Below the pieces are notes generated by a model. It made no database searches. It was not told the origin of the DNA and saw only the letters and a list, made by a program, of their open reading frames with translations. DNA of 41,673 nucleotides from NCBI GenBank assembly GCA_009779845.1, contig WRBE01000020.1, positions 1-41,673 on the forward strand. Reading direction: 5' to 3'. Below are positions 16,467 through 22,700 of this stretch, piece by piece. Positions within the stretch are counted from its first letter, which is position 1; the number at the start of each line of letters is the position of its first letter. This DNA is from Oscillospiraceae bacterium (lineage in GTDB: Bacteria > Bacillota > Clostridia > Oscillospirales > Oscillospiraceae). The position numbers were made by a program, and so were the translations under genes.

Positions 16467-16871
16467 TTAGCTATGCGCAAAATCCGCAATCGTTTTTCCG
16501 CTCAATGCGCCAATCACTTGCTCTTGTAGCTCTTGGAAATAGCCACAAAACTCACACTCGTCTGGATTCATACTACTACAGAATTTGTCCTCAAGCAGAC
16601 AACGGTTAAGGGCCAAATCCCCCTCAATAGACCAAAATACATCATAAAGGCTAATCTCTTCCCCCGGACGGGCAAGGTAATAGCCGCCCTTGCGGCCCTG
16701 AATCGCTTTGAGCAACCCCTTTCTCTTGAGCTGATTGGCAATTTTAATAAAAAAGGGATACGTAATCCCAATCGATTGCGAGATGGCCATCGCCGTGGAC
16801 GAATCCTCCCGATGTACATGTAAGTAGTGGAGAATGCGGATGGCGTAATCTGTGGAAACTTGAAGTCGCAT
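16467..16871 (-). CDS. Rrf2 family transcriptional regulator
   Basis: This 134-residue winged-helix regulator starts MRLQVSTDYAIRILHYLHVH, typical of Rrf2 proteins. Helix-turn-helix segments follow (AMAISQSIGITYPFFIKIANQLKRKGLL, GRKGGYYLARPGEEISLYDV). The C-terminal part has Cys in CLLEDKFC and DECEFC, placed where Rrf2 members such as IscR and NsrR bind an iron-sulfur cluster, so a cluster or redox input is plausible. The ATG at 16871 has GGGAGGAG upstream; the longer open frame runs through the promoter and is not the real start. It probably regulates itself through a palindrome in its leader. Confidence 0.88.
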   Translation of the reverse strand: MRLQVSTDYAIRILHYLHVHREDSSTAMAISQSIGITYPFFIKIANQLKRKGLLKAIQGRKGGYYLARPGEEISLYDVFWSIEGDLALNRCLLEDKFCSSMNPDECEFCGYFQELQEQVIGALSGKTIADFAHS

Positions 16872-16890
16872 AATAAATACTCCTCCCACT

Positions 16891-16913
16891 GTGAAACATA
16901 TTCCAGTTTTCAC
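16891..16913 (-). promoter_or_regulatory. Candidate Rrf2 operator
   Basis: An imperfect palindrome, GTGAAAC (16891-16897) and GTTTTCAC (16906-16913), sits in the leader between promoter and start. It may be the autoregulatory site of the Rrf2 protein. Confidence 0.4.
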
Positions 16914-16934
16914 GGTTTTATTATTTGTTTTTTT

Positions 16935-16963
16935 AGTATATATTGTCTCAAACAGAATGTCAA
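16935..16963 (-). promoter_or_regulatory. Promoter of the Rrf2 gene
   Basis: On the minus strand a near-perfect TTGACA (16958-16963), a 17-bp spacer and TATACT (16935-16940). Confidence 0.85.
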
Positions 16964-17029
16964 TAGAACATTTCATGTTATTTTACAACTTGTTAAATAT
17001 TAGGGAGATTTTTGTTCCACATAAGGGGA

Positions 17030-17070
17030 ACGGCTCTATTGTGCGGTAGGGCATCGCACAATAAAGCCGT
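17030..17070 (-). terminator. Terminator-like palindrome after the ArsR-DegV gene
   Basis: ACGGCTCTATTGTGCG (17030-17045) and CGCACAATAAAGCCGT (17055-17070) form a 16-bp stem with one mismatch. It lies 14 bp beyond the stop codon. A decayed relative (shared GGCTTTATT and CCGTTCCCCTTA on the minus strand) follows the response regulator near 30660-30705. Confidence 0.65.
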
Positions 17071-17083
17071 CCTCTTATGCTTT

Positions 17084-18325
17084 CTAAAACTCTTCCTCAT
17101 GCTCTTCACGCGTCATATCAGCTTCAAACACCACCGCAATGGCACCCGGGCCGACATGGGCACCTATGACGGGACCCATTGTCATGATGAGAACTTGGCG
17201 CACCTGAACCTCGGCCTGAATCATTTCCGCTAGTTTGCGTGCGTCATCCTCACAGTCGGTATGAGGAATCAGCACAGTATCCAGTGCTGTATCAGGATGC
17301 AAGCTACGCTTTAGCTGACTGATCATCAGTTTGAGTGCCGATGCCCGGCCACGCACCTTGTCCTTCAAAGAGAGTGACCCGTCCGGCTGGATATTTAATA
17401 CCGGCTTTATGCTTAGTATGGAGCCGCCGATGGCGGAAAGCTTGCTCAAACGTCCGCCCCTGTGCAGATACATCAAATCGTCAACAGTAAATAATCCAAT
17501 GAGACTATGCTTTTTTTCCTCCAACCAAGCTGCCGTTTCTTCTGCGGAAAGGCCTTCTTCCCGCTTCTTCACGGCAAGCATCGCCAATAATCCATTGATT
17601 GATGTCGCACCGACGCTGTCAACTAGACATATGTTGCAGTCAGGGTATGTTTCCTTGACTTGCTCCAGGGCAATCAAAGCACTCTGGTATGTACCTGACA
17701 AGGCGCTGCTTAAAATGATATACAACACATCTTGGCCCTGTTTTGCATGTTTCGTAAAGGATTCTAAAAAAGAGTCTGGGTTGATTAACGTTGTGCTTGC
17801 CTTGCCGCCGTTTCGCAGCGTATCATAAAACTCTTTATCGGATATATTTTGCCAATATCCCATGCTGTGTTCTTCACCGTTCAAAGTGAACGGTATGGGT
17901 ATCGTCTCTATACCGTATTCTTTGATATACTCCGAGGGCAAGTCACAGCTTGTGTCTACTACAATGGTGAACGGTTTCATATTGCCTAATCTCCTTTTGT
18001 CTCTCACAGCAGCGAAGGCACTCGTTGCTTCAACCGCTTTGCTTTTTGAGGTCAGTAACTTAATCAATCTGGAAGCATAATCCCCGCCGGTTTCGCAAAT
18101 TGAATAGTATGTCCATTTTCCTGCCTTGCGTGCGACTACAACTCTGCTGTCTATCAGAATTTTCATATGATGCGAAAGAGTAGATTGCCCTGCGCCAATT
18201 TGTTGTTGCAGTTCAGTGGCACTCTGTTCGCCGCTGCGTAGAATTTCTAAAATCTTTAGCCGCGTGATGTCGCTAAATGCCAAGAAAACCTTGACATTTT
18301 CGTGATGCCGTGTCAAAACCACCAC
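17084..18325 (-). CDS. ArsR-type winged-helix regulator fused to DegV fatty-acid-binding domain
   Basis: This 413-residue protein joins two families. Residues about 8-95 form an ArsR/SmtB-type winged helix (FLAFSDITRLKILEILRSGE, then GAGQSTLSHHMKIL). Residues 116-402 are a complete DegV domain starting MKPFTIVVDTSCDLPSEYI, with STTLINPDSF, LSSALSGTYQSA and LMYLHRGGRLS. DegV/FakB proteins bind fatty acids and present them to a kinase. The linker codons for KRRLGN spell AAAAGGAGA 9 nt before Met116, a complete Shine-Dalgarno sequence, so DegV may also be made alone from 17980. The upstream start is uncertain: GTG at 18325 or TTG at 18316, both close to GAGGTGG. A lipid-responsive repressor is plausible by inference. 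No arsenic- or metal-type cysteine motif is seen. Confidence 0.88.
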   Translation of the reverse strand: MVVLTRHHENVKVFLAFSDITRLKILEILRSGEQSATELQQQIGAGQSTLSHHMKILIDSRVVVARKAGKWTYYSICETGGDYASRLIKLLTSKSKAVEATSAFAAVRDKRRLGNMKPFTIVVDTSCDLPSEYIKEYGIETIPIPFTLNGEEHSMGYWQNISDKEFYDTLRNGGKASTTLINPDSFLESFTKHAKQGQDVLYIILSSALSGTYQSALIALEQVKETYPDCNICLVDSVGATSINGLLAMLAVKKREEGLSAEETAAWLEEKKHSLIGLFTVDDLMYLHRGGRLSKLSAIGGSILSIKPVLNIQPDGSLSLKDKVRGRASALKLMISQLKRSLHPDTALDTVLIPHTDCEDDARKLAEMIQAEVQVRQVLIMTMGPVIGAHVGPGAIAVVFEADMTREEHEEEF

Positions 18326-18343
18326 CTCATATCAATTAATTTC

Positions 18344-18362
18344 GATGTGAGTATATCACATC
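18344..18362 (-). promoter_or_regulatory. Operator palindrome in the ArsR-DegV promoter
   Basis: GATGTGA (18344-18350), GTATA, TCACATC (18356-18362) is a perfect 7-bp inverted repeat lying on the -10 box. It is well placed for autorepression by the ArsR part. Confidence 0.65.
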
Positions 18363-18378
18363 TCTCTTTTCGTGTCAA
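18350..18378 (-). promoter_or_regulatory. Promoter of ArsR-DegV
   Basis: On the minus strand TTGACA (18373-18378), a 17-bp spacer and TATACT (18350-18355), near consensus. Confidence 0.85.
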
Positions 18379-18388
18379 ATGCAAGCAA

Positions 18389-18421
18389 GAGACCCCCACA
18401 GGTATTCCCTGTGGGGGTCTC
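18389..18421 (-). terminator. Terminator of RNase P RNA
   Basis: GAGACCCCCACAGG and CCTGTGGGGGTCTC form a perfect 14-bp stem with a 5-nt loop, just beyond the 3' end of rnpB. The minus-strand tail is TTGCTTGCATTTG. Confidence 0.8.
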
Positions 18422-18429
18422 ATCGGACG

Positions 18430-18778
18430 AGCAAACCTATAAGCCGGGTTCTGTATTGGACAGTCATCTGTCTAGGCCCGGCGTTGCCGCCGGGCTCAAG
18501 CCACCTCCTGAGGACGGTCGGGCCAACCTTCATGTCCTCCCACGGTGTTGCTCCGAATAGAGTTTACAGGACCGGACTGTTCCCAGCCGGCCAGTGGGCT
18601 CTTACCCCACTTTTCCACCCTTACCCCTTGGCAATTGCCAAGAGGCGGTATATCTCTGTTGCACTTTTCCTGAAGTCGCCTTCGGCGGGCGTTACCCGTT
18701 ATCCTTGCCCTGTGGAGCCCGGACTTTCCTCGTGGACGGGCTTTCGCCCTGTACACGCGACTGTCTGGCTTACTCGTG
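18430..18778 (-). ncRNA. rnpB: RNase P RNA component, type A
   Basis: This is the catalytic RNA that trims the 5' leader of pre-tRNAs. Read on the minus strand it begins GAGTAAGCCAGACAGTCGCG, then has the conserved GAGGAAAGTCCGGGCTCC, ACAGGGCAAGGATAACGGGT and CAACAGAGATATACCGCC, and closes with CAGAACCCGGCTTATAG. The GAACCCGGCTTA end pairs with the 5' region in the usual way. The length of about 350 nt and domain order fit the ancestral type A rather than the Bacillus type B. The ends are accurate to a few nucleotides. A 14-bp terminator follows. Confidence 0.95.
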
Positions 18779-18808
18779 GGGGCATTATATCATAGAGTGC
18801 GGATTACA

Positions 18809-20419
18809 TCAACCGCTCTTTATATCCCGCCGCCGATAGCCGATTAAGCCAACCACAGTCAACAGAGCAAATATCCCGGTCAGTACGACCAGCGGTGTCC
18901 ATGTCTGCGCTTCTTCCGGTAAACGGGGGATGTGGTAGAACGGTGACAGTCCCATTACCCAATCCGGCAAATTTGCTAAGGTTCCCATATAGACAGTAAA
19001 GAAACTAAACCCCAGATACCCATAGCCGATTGCGGCCTTAGACGGGACAAAACCAACCAGCGCCGCCGTGAGGCCCAATAGCACCCATATAGCGGGCAGA
19101 TAGTTCATGGCCGCTTGGAAATAGTCCCAAAACCTAGGGGCCGGGTCTAGCGTGATGGATGCCGCGCCCCAAAATGCCAAGATCGCCAAAAATTGGAATA
19201 CCACGCCCCCAATGAGCGCCACACCCAAGTACGTCCCAAACAATTTGGTGCGTGATACGGCGGTGGCATAAATTTGCTCTATATACCCCTGTTTTTCCTC
19301 GCTTTGCACTCGGAGCATCAGGCTGATCACAGGAACCGCCGCCACCACTGCCATAATCACCATCAGCAGTCCCACAAACTGATCTGTCAATGACTGACCA
19401 TCCCCACCGCCTGCTGTAAACATGGCTTGGAGCATTTCGCTCCCTTCAATGAAGCTGCCTACCTCATTGATAACTGAACCGTACATCACTCCAAACAGTA
19501 CCACGACTGCACTCCAAGCCAACAGTGTACCACGGCAGAGCCGCAGAGCAAGCCCCAAGGGGTTCGAGAACATCCGCCCGCCGTGATGCGCGCCGGGTCG
19601 TGCCGGGACGATTCCTTGCCCCAAGTCCCGCACACGGGCGAGCACAAGCGCTGTCACAGTAAATGCCGCAAATGCCCCCAGCAGAATCCAAATCGGCCAC
19701 AAATAATTTTCTACATATACCTGCGTCCGTGACGCAAGGCCGAGGGGCGAGATGAACGACAACGCCTCCGTCCCCACATCTCCCGCCGCCCGGAGCATAT
19801 ACGCCCCCAGCAAAAACGCAAGGGACAGTCCAGAGGCCGTGCGGTTGTTGCTGCAAAGCTGACAAAACACAGCCGTAGCAGAGGCGAACACAAGACCCGC
19901 AGAACCCATCGCCCCGCCAAATAACAGAGAATCGGCAAGCCCCATACTCTCCACCCGGAACGCCGCCATACCGAAGCCAACCAAAAGAGTAAGCAACACA
20001 TTCGTTTTTACAGCCACTAACATAGTCGCCGCCAAGTTTGACAATCGTCCCACGGGTAGGCTTTGCACCATTTCTAAGCGGCCCAGCTCTTCGTCATGCC
20101 GTGTGTGGCGGGTGACAAGAAAGATGTTCATCGCCCCGGCCAGCATGGTCATGAGGACAAGCATATAGTTGGCGTACATGGCGCCTGCGGTGTAATTATC
20201 CGCCCCGAATACAGGCCCCACCATGGCAATCATGGCCGGGTTTTTCATAATTTCGCCCATGGATTGTAATTCCTCCGGCGTGGCGAACATGTTCGTCAGC
20301 AACGGCACACAGGCCACAGTAAACCCGGCAACACCAAGCACCCAAGCGAATAGCCGTACCCGATCCCGCCGCAGAATAAACCACACCAACGCTCGGGTAC
20401 CGAAAAATAGACGTGTCAT
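18809..20419 (-). CDS. ABC exporter permease, large ABC-2-like type
   Basis: This 536-residue membrane protein has about twelve hydrophobic segments in two similar halves, first near residues 27-46 and last near 510-530. The motifs FLVTRHTRHDEELGRLEMVQSLPVGR and EEKQGYIEQIYATAVSRTKLFG repeat a cytoplasmic loop, as in exporters annotated as polyketide-antibiotic-type permeases. The ATG at 20419 has GGGGGTGG about 5 nt upstream and lies 12 bp after the ATPase stop, so the two form one exporter. The substrate is unknown; a drug, peptide or antibiotic would be usual. Confidence 0.85.
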   Translation of the reverse strand: MTRLFFGTRALVWFILRRDRVRLFAWVLGVAGFTVACVPLLTNMFATPEELQSMGEIMKNPAMIAMVGPVFGADNYTAGAMYANYMLVLMTMLAGAMNIFLVTRHTRHDEELGRLEMVQSLPVGRLSNLAATMLVAVKTNVLLTLLVGFGMAAFRVESMGLADSLLFGGAMGSAGLVFASATAVFCQLCSNNRTASGLSLAFLLGAYMLRAAGDVGTEALSFISPLGLASRTQVYVENYLWPIWILLGAFAAFTVTALVLARVRDLGQGIVPARPGAHHGGRMFSNPLGLALRLCRGTLLAWSAVVVLFGVMYGSVINEVGSFIEGSEMLQAMFTAGGGDGQSLTDQFVGLLMVIMAVVAAVPVISLMLRVQSEEKQGYIEQIYATAVSRTKLFGTYLGVALIGGVVFQFLAILAFWGAASITLDPAPRFWDYFQAAMNYLPAIWVLLGLTAALVGFVPSKAAIGYGYLGFSFFTVYMGTLANLPDWVMGLSPFYHIPRLPEEAQTWTPLVVLTGIFALLTVVGLIGYRRRDIKSG

Positions 20420-20431
20420 GCTGTCCACCCC

Positions 20432-21307
20432 CTACTCGTAGTGCCGCATAAACAATTGCTCTAAAGTAGGCGGCGTACATTCCAGCGCAACGATGCCGTA
20501 TTGACCAAGATACTGAATCATCTGCCCTAACAGCTCTGTGTCCACGGAGAACATTGTCCCCTCGGCCTCGACTAAAACATCATGCACTCCGGCTTGGGCG
20601 GCTAGGTTTTCTAGGGGGCGCTCCGTCTGCACGGTAATACTGGTGCGGGTCAGATGCCGTAGTTCTTGCAGTGTCCCGGTTTCAATCATCTCGCCTTGCC
20701 GAATAATACTCACCCGGTCACAAAGCCGCTCAACCTCTTGCAAAATATGGCTAGACAGCAGCACGGTTTTGCCTTGGCTTTTCACCTTTTGTATACACTG
20801 CTGGAACACCTGCTCCATCAGCGGATCAAGGCCGGAGGTCGGCTCGTCTAATATGTACAAGTCCGCATCACTGGAAAAGGCTGCCACCAACGCTACCTTT
20901 TGCCGATTCCCTTTGGAGTAGGTGCGGCATTTTTTTGACGGGTCAAAATCAAACTGTTCAATCAACTCCGCCCGCCGGTTCTTATTGTTACTCCGCCGCA
21001 GACGGGTAAACAGGTCAATGACCTCACCGCCGGTCAAGTTCGGCCACAGGTTCACATCCCCCGGCACATAGGCGATGCGTTTGTGAATTTCCACCGCATC
21101 CCTCCAAGCGTCTTTGCCGAATACTCGCACCGTACCCTCCGAAGCTTGCAAAATCCCCAGCAGTACCCGAATGGTCGCACTCTTCCCCGCCCCGTTCGGC
21201 CCGATGAACCCGAACACTTCACCCTCGTGCAGTTCAATATTCACACCTTTGAGGGCCTCAAACTTTCCAAAGCGTTTGATAAGGTTGTTGGTCGATACGA
21301 TTGCCAT
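20432..21307 (-). CDS. ABC exporter ATP-binding protein
   Basis: This 291-residue ATPase powers the neighbouring permease. Walker A is GPNGAGKSAT at about 36-45; the signature is the variant YSKGNRQKVALVAA rather than LSGGQ, which is usual in this exporter subfamily; Walker B is LYILDEPTSGLD, followed by SSHILQEVERLCDRV. The ATG at 21307 has AAGGAGG about 8 nt upstream; the frame that continues to 21400 runs through the promoter. It is first in a two-gene operon with the permease. No dedicated regulator gene is adjacent although an operator-like palindrome is. Confidence 0.92.
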   Translation of the reverse strand: MAIVSTNNLIKRFGKFEALKGVNIELHEGEVFGFIGPNGAGKSATIRVLLGILQASEGTVRVFGKDAWRDAVEIHKRIAYVPGDVNLWPNLTGGEVIDLFTRLRRSNNKNRRAELIEQFDFDPSKKCRTYSKGNRQKVALVAAFSSDADLYILDEPTSGLDPLMEQVFQQCIQKVKSQGKTVLLSSHILQEVERLCDRVSIIRQGEMIETGTLQELRHLTRTSITVQTERPLENLAAQAGVHDVLVEAEGTMFSVDTELLGQMIQYLGQYGIVALECTPPTLEQLFMRHYE

Positions 21308-21345
21308 GTCTACGCCTCCTTGTTCGATGTAGTTTCGATACCTCA

Positions 21346-21364
21346 TTATACCAGAATGGTATAA
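21346..21364 (-). promoter_or_regulatory. Exporter promoter with overlapping operator palindrome
   Basis: TTATACC-ATTCT-GGTATAA is a perfect 7-bp inverted repeat. On the minus strand its second arm overlaps the -10 box TATAAT; TTGTGC lies 18 bp upstream as a weak -35. This is a typical site for a TetR-, GntR- or MarR-type repressor. Confidence 0.6.
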
Positions 21365-21388
21365 CAAAGCACAAGGGAACCCTTTTCT

Positions 21389-21416
21389 TGTATTTTGCAT
21401 ATTATTCTGCTATAAT
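21389..21416 (+). promoter_or_regulatory. Extra plus-strand promoter upstream of carA
   Basis: TTGTAT, a 17-bp spacer and TATAAT, ending at about 21416. The transcript would start near 21423 and first meet the short reading frame at 21429. It may be a second carA promoter or serve a lost gene. Confidence 0.5.
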
Positions 21417-21428
21417 TATGTCATAATA

Positions 21429-21479
21429 ATGGAGACTGAATACAAGCTCAAAATTACCCCGGTGGCCGCACAAGGGTAG
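21429..21479 (+). pseudogene. Possible remnant of a RelE/ParE-type toxin gene
   Basis: ATG at 21429 opens a 16-codon frame, METEYKLKITPVAAQG, ending at TAG. The string YKLKITPVAAQ resembles the first strand of ParE/RelE toxins, which often begin with K-x-x-I-T-P-x-A. The rest of such a gene is absent and no ribosome binding site is seen, so this is a relic or a coincidence. Confidence 0.25.
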
Positions 21480-21572
21480 ATGAAACGAAAAAACTGGTTA
21501 TTATCTATTCACACCAAAACCCAAACAAACATTCAACCAACCAAAAAAACTTTCTTTTTTCCCATTACCCCC

Positions 21573-21601
21573 TTGCATCCGTCCGGCTCTTTTGGTACAA
21601 T
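21573..21601 (+). promoter_or_regulatory. Promoter of carA-carB
   Basis: TTGCAT (21573-21578), a 17-bp spacer and TACAAT (21596-21601), about 44 bp upstream of the carA start. No PyrR-binding leader or attenuator was seen. Confidence 0.75.
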
Positions 21602-21644
21602 ACTCGAAATACCTAAATACGACATGTGGAAGGAGAGCGCAGAG

Positions 21645-22700
21645 ATGCACGGATATTTAGTATTAGAAAATGGCAAAGTGTTCAAAGGTCAGCGGTTCGG
21701 TATCGGCGGTGACGTCACAGCGGAAGTCGTGTTCACTACCGGGATGACAGGTTATTTAGAAATATTGACCGACAAAAGCTATGCAGGACAGATTGTGGTT
21801 CAAACATTCCCATTGATTGGAAATTACGGTGTTATTCCACCGGATTTTGAGGGTGGTTCCGTTACCCCGGCAGGTTATGTTGTAAAAGAGTGGTGTCAGA
21901 TTCCTTCTAATTTTCGTAGTGAAGGCAATCTCGACACTTTTTTTGTGGAACAAGGTGTCATTGCTCTGGCCGGGATTGACACCCGGGCTTTGACCAAGGT
22001 GATTCGAGAGGCCGGTGTCTTGCGGGGCTGTATCACAGATAACCCGGAGAATGTGGACTTTGGAGCCTCAATACAAGGCAAGGTCGCCCAAGTGAGTACC
22101 AAGGAAATCTACACCGTACAGGCGGAAAACGAAACATACAAAGTCGCCCTGTTAGACTGTGGTGTACGAAACAGTATCTGTCAGGCACTGGCAGAGCGCG
22201 GCGCATCCGTCACCATCTACCCCCATGACACCAAGGCGGCGGATATCCTAGCCACAAAGCCAGACGGTATCGTCATTGCAGGCGGCCCCGGCAACCCAAC
22301 AGAATATGAGGCAATTGTTGCCGAGGTCAAAACCCTTGCTGACGCCAAGATTCCCCTATTCGGCATCTCTCTGGGCCATCAGCTACTAGCTCTAGCCCAT
22401 GGGTACAAGATTGACACCCTCCACACAGGGCACCGTGGCTCGAACCAGCCCGTCCGCCATACGGAGACAGGCAAAGTGTGCATCACCGGACAAAACCATC
22501 GCTATGTAGTGGATGCAAGTAGCCTAGACGGGCAAGCCAAGGTTCTCTTTGAGCATGTCAATGACCAAAGCTGTGAAGGGCTCCGCTACTTGGACAAGCC
22601 CGCCCTGTCCGTCCAGTTCTACGGTGGGCCGAAAGATACCCTGTTCCTGTTCGACGACTTTATTAAGCTGATGGAGGGCCAATCACATGCCATTAAATAA
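21645..22700 (+). CDS. carA: Carbamoyl phosphate synthase small subunit, glutaminase residues lost
   Basis: CarA normally hydrolyses glutamine and channels ammonia to CarB. The 351 residues have the N-terminal CarA domain (GYLVLENGKVFKGQRFG to TGMTGYLEILTDKSYAGQ, GIDTRALTKVIREAG) and a class I amidotransferase domain (VIAGGPGNP, FGISLGHQLLALAHG, ITGQNHRYVVD). The nucleophile is Ser242 (codon TCT at 22368), where the family has Cys in GICLGHQ. The HPE segment carrying the other two catalytic residues is replaced by SVQFYGGPKD (residues about 322-331), about four residues shorter. The glutaminase should therefore be dead while the scaffold remains. AAGGAGA precedes the ATG at 21645. It overlaps carB by 14 bp. 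Confidence 0.95.
   Translation: MHGYLVLENGKVFKGQRFGIGGDVTAEVVFTTGMTGYLEILTDKSYAGQIVVQTFPLIGNYGVIPPDFEGGSVTPAGYVVKEWCQIPSNFRSEGNLDTFFVEQGVIALAGIDTRALTKVIREAGVLRGCITDNPENVDFGASIQGKVAQVSTKEIYTVQAENETYKVALLDCGVRNSICQALAERGASVTIYPHDTKAADILATKPDGIVIAGGPGNPTEYEAIVAEVKTLADAKIPLFGISLGHQLLALAHGYKIDTLHTGHRGSNQPVRHTETGKVCITGQNHRYVVDASSLDGQAKVLFEHVNDQSCEGLRYLDKPALSVQFYGGPKDTLFLFDDFIKLMEGQSHAIK

Larger units (their letters stand above)
21308..21644. other. Divergent regulatory region between ABC exporter and carA
   Basis: This region holds the exporter promoter with its palindrome, a plus-strand promoter at 21389-21416 that does not belong directly to carA, a 16-codon reading frame, and the carA promoter at 21573-21601. 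The stretch 21480-21570 is A-rich and shows nothing I recognise. Confidence 0.6.
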
